Below, piece by piece: positions 26,177 through 35,372 of a stretch of 44,571 nucleotides of DNA (positions within the stretch are counted from its first letter, which is position 1; each line of letters begins with the position of its first letter). Origin of the DNA: Bacteroidota bacterium. GTDB taxonomy: Bacteria; Bacteroidota; Bacteroidia; Bacteroidales; SZUA-534. The stretch spans positions 1 through 44,571 of the forward strand of contig QKGS01000073.1 of NCBI GenBank assembly GCA_003250355.1, written 5' to 3'. The position numbers were made by a program, and so were the translations under genes. Under the pieces are notes generated by a model. That model was not told the DNA's origin and ran no database searches. It saw only the letters and a program-made list of their open reading frames with translations.

Positions 26177-28477
26177 TTAAAGTATTTTTACTTTTGCAAA
26201 CCTCAACAATAATTTTTTCTCTCCAAATTGCTGAAAGAATATAATTGCCTTTTTGTTATCTCCGTCGCCTTCAATTTTTAATACTCTCCCTTGCCCGAAT
26301 TGTGCGTGTTCAATATTCATGCCCGACTGTAATTTACGTGCATCGTCGGCTTCAAAATCGGTATTTGCAGCTGAGCTCATTTGGTGAAGCTTCCTGCTTG
26401 CCGAAAGCTTTGTCCCTAGTTGAACCGGTTTTTTAAAGCCTCCCTGTTTGATTATTCTCGACTCATTATCTGGAGCGGTATCCCAGTTTGAGCTATTCAT
26501 AGAAGAGCGCTCAAACATTGATTTTTGACCCAAATACTGAGAATCTATTTCCCTGATAAACCTACTGGGAACCGTATTGGTTGGGGTTCCGAATTTGTAT
26601 CGTGAACGGCAGAACGATAATGTTGCTTTCTTCTCGGCTCTTGTAATAGCAACATAAAACAAACGGCGCTCCTCCTCTAGTTCACTTTGTGTATTCGACG
26701 ACATAGCCGATGGAAATAACTCTTCTTCCAATCCTACAATATATACATGAGGAAATTCAAGCCCCTTTGCAGAGTGAATTGTCATCATTGTTATCCTGTT
26801 TTTCTCGTCAGGATTATCGCTATCCTGATCGGTAAGTAAAGCTACATTTTCAAGAAAGCTACTTAGTTTTGCAGGGTTACCTTCCACATAATTTGTAGTA
26901 GCAAAATCGCGTATACCATTAAGAAGCTCTTCAACGTTTTCGAACCGTGTACGCTCTTCAATAGTGTTTCCGTTCTGAAGGTCTTTTAGTAAACCTGACT
27001 CCACTGCAACAAGACGAGCCATATCGTAAGCATCGTTTTTATCTTTTAGTGCCTGAAATCCCGATATTAGCTCAACAAACCCCATAATTTTATTAATTGT
27101 CCCTTTGTTAAAACCGGTGTTATACTTGTCTAAATGTTTAGCAATACTCCACATACTGGTATTAAAATGGTTAGCAGCAGCTTCAATTTTATTTAGTGTT
27201 GTTGCTCCAATTCCCCTTACCGGATAATTAATAACCCTTTTAAAGGCTTCTCCGTCGTTAGGGTTTATTACCATTCGAAAATATGCTATCATATCTTTCA
27301 CCTCCTTGCGCTGATAAAACGATAAGCCTCCATATATTTTATAAGGAAAATTACGCTTTCGCAATGCTTCTTCAAAAATACGGCTTTGCATATTGGTGCG
27401 ATACAGAATAGCAAAGTCTTTAAATTCAAGCCTGTTAGCTGCAATTTGGTCAAATATGTCGTTTACAATAAGATAGCCTTCTTCTTTATCGGTATAAGCA
27501 TCTATTACGTTAATTTTTTCGCCCTGTTCGTTTTCACTAAATACAACTTTCGGAATCTGCTTTTCGTTTTTCTTTATAAGGCTATTTGCTGCATCGACTA
27601 TTGTTTGTGTTGAGCGATAATTTTGCTCAAGCTTAAAGAGTTTATGCTGAGGATAATCGTTTTTAAAATTGAGAATATTTTCAATTTTAGCACCGCGAAA
27701 CGAATAAATACTTTGCGCATCGTCGCCAACTACACATATATTCTGATGTAACATTCCCAGTTTTTTTACTATCAAATACTGGGCAAAGTTTGTATCCTGA
27801 TACTCATCGACAAGAATGTATTTAAACTTGTCTTGGTATTTACTAAGTATATCGGGGTGGTCGCGGAACAGAATATTTGTATAAAGGAGTAAGTCGTCGA
27901 AATCCATTGCACCCGACTGAATACAACGGTGAGTGTAAAGTTCAAATATTCTGAATATTTCGGGACGTTTCGATGCTCTGTCGGTCTCCTGAGCAGCAGC
28001 ATTGTTTTTATAGCTTTGCGAAGTTATCAGGTTGTTTTTAGCCATTGATATTCTTGCCTGAACACCGGCCGGTTTATAAACAGAGTCGTCGAGGTTGAGT
28101 TCCTTAATTATTGACTTTATAAGGTTTCGAGAATCCTGCGAATCGTAAATGGTAAAGTCGGCAGGAAAACCTATTTTTTCGGCTTCAAAACGGAGTATTT
28201 TGCTGAAAATAGAGTGAAAAGTTCCCATCCATAAGCTTGCTGAAAGGTCGGATCCAACTACTGAAGCTATACGCTCTTTCATTTCGCGTGCAGCCTTATT
28301 GGTAAATGTAAGAGCAAGTATTTTGTAAGGAGGCACCCCCGATGCCAGCAAATAAGCTATTCTATATGTTAATACCCTTGTTTTTCCGGAACCTGCTCCT
28401 GCTACAACTAATGTTGGCCCATCTTTCGATATTACAGCGTTTTTCTGTACCTCGTTTAATTGATTTAAGTAATTCAT
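26177..28477 (-). CDS. pcrA: UvrD/PcrA family superfamily-1 DNA helicase
   Basis: This is a 3'-5' DNA helicase for repair and replication-fork maintenance. The 766-residue protein has all SF1A motifs: LNEVQKNAV (Q motif), AGAGSGKTRVLTYRI (Walker A), LVDEYQDTN (motif II), VVGDDAQSIYSFRGA (III), QNYRSTQ (IV), TIHSAKGLEFPHVYIVGLEE (V) and YVAITRAEKK (VI). The C-terminal IEHAQFGQGRVLKIEGDGD is the Tudor-like tail that in PcrA/UvrD contacts RNA polymerase. Length and start are normal. An exact -7 element (28500-28507) lies 23 bases upstream. Confidence 0.95.
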   Translation of the reverse strand: MNYLNQLNEVQKNAVISKDGPTLVVAGAGSGKTRVLTYRIAYLLASGVPPYKILALTFTNKAAREMKERIASVVGSDLSASLWMGTFHSIFSKILRFEAEKIGFPADFTIYDSQDSRNLIKSIIKELNLDDSVYKPAGVQARISMAKNNLITSQSYKNNAAAQETDRASKRPEIFRIFELYTHRCIQSGAMDFDDLLLYTNILFRDHPDILSKYQDKFKYILVDEYQDTNFAQYLIVKKLGMLHQNICVVGDDAQSIYSFRGAKIENILNFKNDYPQHKLFKLEQNYRSTQTIVDAANSLIKKNEKQIPKVVFSENEQGEKINVIDAYTDKEEGYLIVNDIFDQIAANRLEFKDFAILYRTNMQSRIFEEALRKRNFPYKIYGGLSFYQRKEVKDMIAYFRMVINPNDGEAFKRVINYPVRGIGATTLNKIEAAANHFNTSMWSIAKHLDKYNTGFNKGTINKIMGFVELISGFQALKDKNDAYDMARLVAVESGLLKDLQNGNTIEERTRFENVEELLNGIRDFATTNYVEGNPAKLSSFLENVALLTDQDSDNPDEKNRITMMTIHSAKGLEFPHVYIVGLEEELFPSAMSSNTQSELEEERRLFYVAITRAEKKATLSFCRSRYKFGTPTNTVPSRFIREIDSQYLGQKSMFERSSMNSSNWDTAPDNESRIIKQGGFKKPVQLGTKLSASRKLHQMSSAANTDFEADDARKLQSGMNIEHAQFGQGRVLKIEGDGDNKKAIIFFQQFGEKKLLLRFAKVKIL

Positions 28478-28499
28478 TGCCTCATTTTTACGAAAATGG

Positions 28500-28507
28500 C
28501 AAAAGTA
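28500..28507 (-). promoter_or_regulatory. -7 promoter element of the helicase gene
   Basis: The minus strand reads TACTTTTG, an exact TAnnTTTG match 23 bases upstream of the ATG, identical to the aspA element. No clear -33 TTTG. Confidence 0.45.
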
Positions 28508-28604
28508 CTAAAAAAGAAGTATAATAAGAATTGGTAACTTTTTCCATATTTTATAATATTGCAAGCTTTTATAAGTTATATTACTTATCAGGTAAATTTT
28601 AATA

Positions 28605-30053
28605 ATGAGAAACCACTGTTTTAAACTATATTTTTTAATAATATTTTCTTTCTATACTATTTTTACAAATAGTCAGATAATGGTTGACACAACCGGAATT
28701 ACGGCTCGTTACGACACTACCGAATATACCGGAACAGGAGTAACAAACGACCCTGTTTATTTTTTATATACTCCCAACCCTAAGGGGCACGATGTAGGGG
28801 GTAATATTACAGCTACATATAATGGTATTGATAAAATGAATTATAGGTGGTATAAGTTCAATAAGGTAACAAACAAATTTGATAATCTGATATATACCGA
28901 GGATAGTGTAATACAGAGCATATATAGCCTAGCAGTATTTGATACCGGAGGATATAAGGTGATGGTTCAAAATTCGACAGTAACTGACAGTATGTTTGCA
29001 TGGGTGTTTTTCAACAAGTTGAGTATAAGTATTCCGTATGTTATTGAATCGGATTGTGAATTTATGAAGCTTAAAACAAAATTAGATATGGGAACTATAT
29101 TTCCTTATCATAACAGATTCGATAATATGAGTATTTTGTATAAAAAGAACGAATCGGATTCTGTAACCATTAAATGGAGTGCTTCGGAAAGTTATAAACA
29201 TAAAATACCTGAAGCAGTAGAGCCAACGCTAATACCCCCTCCTACCGAACCTGTAAAATACACTATTACAGTAACCGATAAATTTGGAAAATCGTCCAAA
29301 AGCTATATTGAGATTGATGAAGATGAACCTGTTGATAAACTTGGGTATCCTTATTTACGCGCAGTAAAAGCTGACTTTGAAGCTTCAAGAGCTTTAACCG
29401 ATTCACTTAATAACGAAACCGATACTACCGGGCAAGCTCCGTTGAACGTACAGTTTATAAACAAAAGTAAAAATGCGGAATTGTACCGATGGGTATTTTA
29501 CAATCAGGTAGACAGAAAAAATGACCGGTATAATGCAGATACTGTTTTATACACATATAATACCGTAACACCAACCGATTCAATTACGTACACATTCCCT
29601 GCCTCATACGATGTTCTGTTAGGGGCTTATGGCCCTATTTATACTAATGCCTTAGGAGACGAATATCGTTGCTACAATGAAATGCTAAAACAAAAACATA
29701 TTGAGGTAGACAGTGTATTTTTACCACAATTTATGAATGTATTTACCCCCGGTAATGGAGATGAGATAAATGACCGATTCTATTTTGTAGATTATCCTTC
29801 GCCGGGTAAAGATAACCCCGATTTTAAACGACCTCGTTCAATAAGCAGTTTTTCAATAAAAATATACAGCCGCTGGGGTACCAAGGTTTATTTTTATGAA
29901 GGCTCAGCCGATGATTGGCAAGGTTGGGACGGCACATCGGGTATTACAAACAGTACTGTAAAAACAGGTGTTTATTATTATCAGGCAATATTTGAAGGTT
30001 ACGACGGTTCATATCATCAAGAACGCCGCGGATTTATTCATGTATTCAGATAA
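28605..30053 (+). CDS. T9SS type B secreted protein (gliding motility-associated C-terminal domain)
   Basis: The 482-residue product starts with a signal peptide (hydrophobic LYFLIIFSFYTIFTNS). A PKD-like fold follows around residue 270 (TGQAPLNVQFINKSKNAELYRWVF). The protein ends in the gliding-type sorting domain: FMNVFTPGNGDEINDRFYF, SFSIKIYSRWGTKVYFYEG, WQGWDGTSG, KTGVYYYQAIFEGYDG and RRGFIHVFR. The domain directs export across the outer membrane by the type IX system. The middle part has no recognised enzyme motif, so it is likely structural or adhesive. It is monocistronic; no T9SS core gene is in the window. Confidence 0.92.
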   Translation: MRNHCFKLYFLIIFSFYTIFTNSQIMVDTTGITARYDTTEYTGTGVTNDPVYFLYTPNPKGHDVGGNITATYNGIDKMNYRWYKFNKVTNKFDNLIYTEDSVIQSIYSLAVFDTGGYKVMVQNSTVTDSMFAWVFFNKLSISIPYVIESDCEFMKLKTKLDMGTIFPYHNRFDNMSILYKKNESDSVTIKWSASESYKHKIPEAVEPTLIPPPTEPVKYTITVTDKFGKSSKSYIEIDEDEPVDKLGYPYLRAVKADFEASRALTDSLNNETDTTGQAPLNVQFINKSKNAELYRWVFYNQVDRKNDRYNADTVLYTYNTVTPTDSITYTFPASYDVLLGAYGPIYTNALGDEYRCYNEMLKQKHIEVDSVFLPQFMNVFTPGNGDEINDRFYFVDYPSPGKDNPDFKRPRSISSFSIKIYSRWGTKVYFYEGSADDWQGWDGTSGITNSTVKTGVYYYQAIFEGYDGSYHQERRGFIHVFR

Positions 30054-30111
30054 AATTTGTGCAGCTCGCTAAATAAGCCATATCATCATATCCTAAATTC
30101 TCAAATTAGCA

Positions 30112-30765
30112 TTAATCAACTATTAAGCCATCTTGCATAGTAACCACACGGTCGGCCATTTTTGCCAAAGTCATATCGTGAGTAACTACTATGAATGTTT
30201 TTCCGAATTTATCTCTAAGGTCAAAGAAAAGTTTGTGCAGTTCTTCTTTATTATGAGTATCGAGATTACCCGATGGTTCATCGGCAAGAATAATATCGGG
30301 GTTGTTAACCAATGAGCGAGCTACTGCTATTCTCTGCTGTTCTCCGCCCGACATTTCCTTTGGTTTATGATCAATACGATGGCTCATATTCAAATACTCT
30401 ATCAACTCTTTGGCTCTTTCTTCGCACTGCTTACGATTTTTATTGGCAATAAGAGCCGGTATAATAACATTTTCCAAAGCTGTAAACTCAGGCAAAAGCT
30501 GGTGACTTTGGAATACAAAACCAAGATTTTGGTTACGAAATTTAGCCAAAGCCTTTTCTTTTAGTTTTGTTATATCAACACCATTAATATTGACAGAACC
30601 CCTGTCGGTTTTTAATAGCGAACCTAATATTTGCAAAAGCGTAGTTTTTCCTGCTCCACTTTTACCAACTATTGAAACTATTTCGCCCTTACCTATTGTC
30701 AGGTTTATCCCTTTGAGTACTTCAACTGTTCCGTACGATTTATGTATGTTGTTTATTTCAATCAT
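30112..30765 (-). CDS. LolD/MacB-type ABC transporter ATP-binding protein
   Basis: The 217-residue ATPase has Walker [12 protein letters not shown], the LolD/FtsE-type segment [18 protein letters not shown], signature [19 protein letters not shown], Walker [13 protein letters not shown] and switch His (VVTHD). This subfamily energises lipoprotein release (LolCDE) or MacB-like mechanotransmission. The permease is not adjacent, so its partner must be elsewhere; in Bacteroidota a lone lolD is common. A 16-bp tandem duplication (30755-30786) spans its start codon and creates a second, out-of-frame ATG. Confidence 0.85.
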   Translation of the reverse strand: MIEINNIHKSYGTVEVLKGINLTIGKGEIVSIVGKSGAGKTTLLQILGSLLKTDRGSVNINGVDITKLKEKALAKFRNQNLGFVFQSHQLLPEFTALENVIIPALIANKNRKQCEERAKELIEYLNMSHRIDHKPKEMSGGEQQRIAVARSLVNNPDIILADEPSGNLDTHNKEELHKLFFDLRDKFGKTFIVVTHDMTLAKMADRVVTMQDGLIVD

Positions 30766-30794
30766 TAGTTATTTCAATCATTAGTTATTTCAAT
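30755..30794. repeat. 16-bp tandem duplication over the LolD-like start
   Basis: ATTTCAATCATTAGTT occurs at 30755-30770 and 30771-30786, followed by half a third copy. The duplication supplies the last codons (IEITND, stop) of the upstream exchanger remnant and duplicates the start-codon context of the ATPase gene. Confidence 0.85.
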
Positions 30795-31049
30795 AAAAAC
30801 ATTAAATATATAATATATGCCGACATTGCATAAAGCCATTGAGTCGTTATATTTTCTTTTACCCCACACCGTAGTTGCCAACAGCAAAAGAGATATTCCA
30901 AGCATCCACAGCATAACGTTCTCTATTTTTAAGGCTGCAATAATACTTGTAGCCAATTCGGGCACACTGGTTTCAAAAGCTATTATTACTAAAAAATGGC
31001 CACTTACAAACAGTAACCCAAAGCCAATTATGAACAAGAAATAATCCAT
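30774..31049 (-). pseudogene. Shrunken remnant of a CaCA-family (Na+/Ca2+ exchanger) protein
   Basis: The 91-residue frame starts MDYFLFIIGFGLLFVSGHFLV, like helix 1 of CaCA exchangers. It passes directly into AFETSVPELATSIIAALK, which matches the alpha-repeat motif GTSxPELxxSIxAA, with Gly changed to Glu. It ends WMLGISLLLLATTVWGKRKYN...GIYYIFNVF, like the C-terminal helix pair. About 200 of the usual ~310 residues are missing, including most of both alpha repeats. I interpret it as an in-frame internally deleted exchanger. A genuine three-helix mini-protein is possible because the frame remains open. It precedes the LolD-like gene on the same strand. Confidence 0.5.
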
Positions 31050-31097
31050 GAGGCGAAAGTAAAAAATATTATTATTCTTTCAATCGGACTATAAATA

Positions 31098-31128
31098 AAA
31101 AAGCCCTCATGTTTCATGAGAGCTTTTT
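31098..31128 (-). terminator. Intrinsic terminator of secDF
   Basis: AAAAAGC-CTCATG pairs with CATGAG-GCTTTTT around a TTT loop with one mismatch; the minus-strand continuation is T-rich. It lies 34 bases past the secDF stop. Confidence 0.75.
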
Positions 31129-31161
31129 ATAAATATTCTAATATAGAGTTAACTCACTTTT

Positions 31162-34100
31162 TTACTTTTTCTTTTCATCGTCTTTAATTGTATCGTATAC
31201 AATAGGAGTTGCAATGAATAGTGAAGAATATGTACCTACAACTATACCAATAAGCATTGCAAATACAAATCCGCGAATAACTTCGCCACCAAAAATAAAT
31301 ATTGCCAGCAATACTATAATTGTACTAAATGAAGTACTAAAAGTACGACTTAATGTACTGTTTAAAGCATGGTTCATTATTTCACCTCTATTGCGCTTTT
31401 GATACTGAGCAAGATATTCACGAATACGGTCAAATACTATAACTGTATCGTTAATAGAATAACCTACAACAGTAAGTATCGCAGCAATGAACGACTGGTC
31501 AATTGATAGCGAGAAAGGCATAATACTATAGAAAACTGAATAGATACCTAAAATAATTAATACGTCGTGAACCAATGCAGCAACAGCACCAAGGCCAAAC
31601 TGCCAGTTGCGGAAGCGTAATAATATATATAAAAATATTACAATAAGAGCAAACAATACTGAATAAACCGCAGCTGTTTTAATATCAGATGCAATAGTAG
31701 GTCCTACTTTCTCTGAACTCATTCTGTAATCGTTAATAAAATCTTTAAAAGTTGCACCTTCAGGCAGATATTTACCTTCTAACACTGTAAATATTTTTGC
31801 CTCCACTACATCGTCAACATCGGGTTCTTCAAGATATTTTGTTGCAAGAGCCATATCTGCTTCAGATGCTTCTGATTCATTTATTAAATACTTAGTAGTA
31901 ATTTTAATCTGATTGTCGGCACCAAATGTTTTAACTTCAGGAGAACTGCCGAATACAGCAGCAAGGTCGTTCTGTATTTCGGTAGTGCTTACAGGCTCTT
32001 CAAAACGAATTACAAATGTTCTACCTCCGGTAAAATCAACACTTTGGTTTAATCCGCGTGTTACTAACGAACCTATACTGAATACTATTAATATACCTGA
32101 AATAACATAGGCAATTTTTCTTTTCTCAAGGAATTTAATATTTACATTTTTAAATGCACCTTCAGTAAATTTAGTTGCAAATGATGGATTCTTACCGTTA
32201 GTTAATGCTCTTTCAAATATTAATCGGGTAATAAATATAGCCGAGAATAACGATGAAAGGATACCAATACCTAAAGTAACGGCAAAACCGTGAATAGGTC
32301 CTTTACCGAAATATCCTAATATTAATGCTGTTAATAAAGTAGTTACGTTAGAGTCAATAATTGCTGAATAAGCATTTCGGTAACCATCTTTTATAGCAAG
32401 TTTAACACCTTTGCCGGCAGCCATCTCTTCACGTATGCGTTCGTAAATAAGTACGTTAGCATCTACCGACATACCAATAGTAAGAACTATACCTGCTATA
32501 CCCGGTAATGTAAGAACTGCACCTAACGACGCCAATACTCCCATAATAAAGAATACGTTGGTAAGAAGTGCAAGGTTAGCAACTCTACCTGCATAAGAAT
32601 AATAAAACATCATATATGCAAGTACTACTACAAATGCAATGATAAAAGACCAAAGACCTTTTTGAATAGCTTCCTGACCTAATGAAGGACCTACAATTAC
32701 TTCCTGCTCAATACGTGCAGGAGCAGGCATTTTACCTGATTTTAGAATATTTGCAAGGTCTTTTGCCTCTTCTATTGAGAAACCTCCGGTAATAGATGAG
32801 CGACCTCCTTTAATTTCGGTATTTACAGTAGGGTATGAATAAACATAACCGTCGAGTACAATAGCAATACATTTTCCTATGTTCTCTCTTGTTAAGCGAG
32901 CCCATGTTTTAGCACCTTCGGCATTCATGCTCATTGATACCTCAGCATCGCCACGTCCTTGTGCATACTCTTCGCGAGCACCGGTTACCACATCGCCTTC
33001 AAGAGCAGCTCTGCCATCGCGACTTGTAACTTTTATTGCAACAAGTTCAAAGAAGTTACCACCATCATCAACTGATTTTACAGTCCACATTAGTCTCATT
33101 TGACGAGGGAATAAGCTTTTAACCTGAGCCATATTCAAATACTGGTTAACTTTAGCAGTATCTTTAAAGTGGCTGTAACCAATAGCAGCTCCGGGTAGTG
33201 GTTGATTATCTCTCGAAAAACGTGGTTGTAAAACAGAGAATAAAGGGAATTGCTTTGCAATATCCATATTTGCCGAGTCGGCAGCAGTAGAGGTTGTATC
33301 GCTTTCTAACTGGTCTATTAACGACAATTCTGATGAAGCAGTATCGGCATTTTCAAATAATTCAGGTTTTGCCTCTTCTATTATTTCTTCACCTGCCTCT
33401 GCTACAAGAACTTCTTTTGCTTCAAGTATCTCTTTTACTTTATCGTTAGCAGCATATAAGTATTGAACAACTTCAGCATTGTCGTATGTTTCCCAAAATT
33501 CAAGATTAGCAGTTCCCTGAAGTAATTTACGAACCCTCTCCGGGTCTTTAATACCTGGCAACTCTACTAAAATTCTTCCGGTAGTTCCTAAGCGTTGAAT
33601 ATTTGGTTGAGTTACTCCAAAACGGTCGATACGAGTACGCAAAATGTTGAATGAGTTCGAAATTGCACTTTCGGCCTCAGCCTTTAATATTTCAAGAACT
33701 TCTTCGTTTGTTGAATTGAAGTTTACCTTATCTTTTAATTCAATAGTATTGAATATTGCGGCTAAACGTGCATTAGGGTCTAACTCTTCAAAAGCCTGAC
33801 CAAAAAGAGTAACAAAATTAGACTGGCCGTCATTTACCTGCTTTTGCTTTGCTAAAGCTATTGCTTTGTTAAATGTTTCGTCAGTATTGTAATTCGAGAG
33901 CGAACGTATTACATCAATAACTGATATTTCTAACGTTACGTTCATACCACCCTTTAGGTCAAGACCCAGGTTTAGCTCACGTTCTTTTACTTCACGGTAC
34001 GAGAATTTTTTTACCAAAAGGTTATATACCGGTTCCGATGCTAGTGAATCTAAATAAACATTTTTCTTCACTAAATCGCCTTGTGCATATTCATCTGCCT

Positions 34101-34200
34101 TTTTTTCTTCTCTCGATGATATCCATGTAAACGATAGTTGATATAAACAAACTACTGCGAACAGGATAGCAATAAATCTGATAGCTCCTTTGTTTTGCAT
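31162..34200 (-). CDS. secDF: Protein translocase subunit SecDF (fused)
   Basis: The inner-membrane SecDF complex uses proton motive force to complete Sec-dependent export. The 1012-residue fusion contains the SecD half (LGLDLKGGMNVTLEI near residue 77, periplasmic P1 with RTRIDRFGVTQPNIQRLG, five helices with VGPSLGQEAIQKGL and SVDANVLIYERIREE). The SecF half follows (QSVDFTGGRTFVIRF, VGYSINDTVIVFDRIRE, IFGGEVIRGF). It is longer than single-species fusions (~750-850 residues) because of an acidic insertion around residues ~250-310 (many E, D, S), common in Bacteroidota. Its promoter is at 34258-34288. Confidence 0.96.
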   Translation of the reverse strand: MQNKGAIRFIAILFAVVCLYQLSFTWISSREEKKADEYAQGDLVKKNVYLDSLASEPVYNLLVKKFSYREVKERELNLGLDLKGGMNVTLEISVIDVIRSLSNYNTDETFNKAIALAKQKQVNDGQSNFVTLFGQAFEELDPNARLAAIFNTIELKDKVNFNSTNEEVLEILKAEAESAISNSFNILRTRIDRFGVTQPNIQRLGTTGRILVELPGIKDPERVRKLLQGTANLEFWETYDNAEVVQYLYAANDKVKEILEAKEVLVAEAGEEIIEEAKPELFENADTASSELSLIDQLESDTTSTAADSANMDIAKQFPLFSVLQPRFSRDNQPLPGAAIGYSHFKDTAKVNQYLNMAQVKSLFPRQMRLMWTVKSVDDGGNFFELVAIKVTSRDGRAALEGDVVTGAREEYAQGRGDAEVSMSMNAEGAKTWARLTRENIGKCIAIVLDGYVYSYPTVNTEIKGGRSSITGGFSIEEAKDLANILKSGKMPAPARIEQEVIVGPSLGQEAIQKGLWSFIIAFVVVLAYMMFYYSYAGRVANLALLTNVFFIMGVLASLGAVLTLPGIAGIVLTIGMSVDANVLIYERIREEMAAGKGVKLAIKDGYRNAYSAIIDSNVTTLLTALILGYFGKGPIHGFAVTLGIGILSSLFSAIFITRLIFERALTNGKNPSFATKFTEGAFKNVNIKFLEKRKIAYVISGILIVFSIGSLVTRGLNQSVDFTGGRTFVIRFEEPVSTTEIQNDLAAVFGSSPEVKTFGADNQIKITTKYLINESEASEADMALATKYLEEPDVDDVVEAKIFTVLEGKYLPEGATFKDFINDYRMSSEKVGPTIASDIKTAAVYSVLFALIVIFLYILLRFRNWQFGLGAVAALVHDVLIILGIYSVFYSIMPFSLSIDQSFIAAILTVVGYSINDTVIVFDRIREYLAQYQKRNRGEIMNHALNSTLSRTFSTSFSTIIVLLAIFIFGGEVIRGFVFAMLIGIVVGTYSSLFIATPIVYDTIKDDEKKK

Positions 34201-34257
34201 TGTTAATGATTTGTAATGATTTACAATTATTTAATTTCTTAATTTCTTTCAATCGCG

Positions 34258-34288
34258 CAAATATATCGTTTTTCTTTAAAAAGGCAAG
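34258..34288 (-). promoter_or_regulatory. Bacteroidota-type promoter of secDF
   Basis: On the minus strand, CTTG (34288-34285) lies 19 bases before TATATTTG (34265-34258), an exact -7 match with three of four -33 bases. Predicted leader about 50 bases. Confidence 0.55.
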
Positions 34289-34453
34289 ATGTTTTTTCTT
34301 AGTATAAATACGTTACAAACTTAAAACAAAAGAAATTTGCATAAAAATGGGGCAGGTCTGTAACTTTTTACTGCTTATTTACTCAAAGTGTTATAATAGT
34401 TTTATCTCAAACTACGTATATTAGGCAACTTTAAAATATTTGATATTCCAGAT

Positions 34454-35371
34454 ATGAATATATTCAGTATAGAAAATGTAACAAAAACATATTCAGGCCA
34501 TACCGCACTGAATAATGTAAGTATTGATATTCCCGAATCGAAAGTATTTGGTTTATTGGGACCAAATGGTGCAGGAAAAACAACGCTTATACGAATTATA
34601 AATCAAATAACTGCACCCGACAGCGGCACTGTTTTATTTAAAGGGCAACCACTAAAAGCTACCGATGTTGAGCGAATAGGCTATTTGCCCGAAGAGCGCG
34701 GTTTGTATAAAAAAATGAAAGTGGGTGAACAAGCTATTTACCTTGCCCAACTTAAAGGCCTTACTAAAAGTGATGCAACTAAAAGGCTAAAATACTGGTT
34801 CAATAAGTTTGAAATAATGCCATGGTGGCACAGAAAAGTTGAGGAGCTTTCAAAAGGGATGCAGCAAAAAGTTCAGTTTATTGTAACAATATTGCACGAA
34901 CCCGAATTACTTATATTCGATGAACCATTTAGCGGATTTGACCCTATAAATGCCAATATGCTTAAAAATGAGATTTTGGAGCTTAAAAATAAAGGGGCAA
35001 CTGTTATTTTCTCAACTCACAATATGACATCGGTTGAAGAGGTTTGCGACAATATTGCATTAATTAACAATTCTGAAAAAATACTTGAAGGTTCAGTTAC
35101 CGATGTGCGAAATCGTTACAAAGGACACATTTATGAATGTAAATACACCGGGAGCTTTCAATATGTTTTAGAATCGCTTTCGGGCTTTGAAATAGTAGAA
35201 CATTCAGAGCACGAAGCAAATAATTATATAAAGGTATCGCTGCCCGAAAGCATAAACTCAAATAGTCTGATTGAAAAAATTATAAAAAATGGAGAGTTAA
35301 TCTCATTCAATGAGTTTGTTCCTAACATGAATGAAATATTTATAAAAGCAGTAACCGGGGAAAATAAATAA
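34454..35371 (+). CDS. NatA-like ABC exporter ATP-binding protein
   Basis: The 305-residue ATPase has Walker A GLLGPNGAGKTT (33-44), PEERGLYKKMKVGEQ after the Q-loop, signature ELSKGMQQKVQ, Walker B LLIFDEPFSGFDP and switch His (FSTHN). Residues ~225-305 form the extra C-terminal domain (DUF4162-like) of NatA-type exporters. It pairs with the permease that starts 2 bases after its stop. Such pairs export Na+, drugs or peptides; the substrate here is unknown. Confidence 0.88.
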   Translation: MNIFSIENVTKTYSGHTALNNVSIDIPESKVFGLLGPNGAGKTTLIRIINQITAPDSGTVLFKGQPLKATDVERIGYLPEERGLYKKMKVGEQAIYLAQLKGLTKSDATKRLKYWFNKFEIMPWWHRKVEELSKGMQQKVQFIVTILHEPELLIFDEPFSGFDPINANMLKNEILELKNKGATVIFSTHNMTSVEEVCDNIALINNSEKILEGSVTDVRNRYKGHIYECKYTGSFQYVLESLSGFEIVEHSEHEANNYIKVSLPESINSNSLIEKIIKNGELISFNEFVPNMNEIFIKAVTGENK

Positions 35372-35372
35372 T

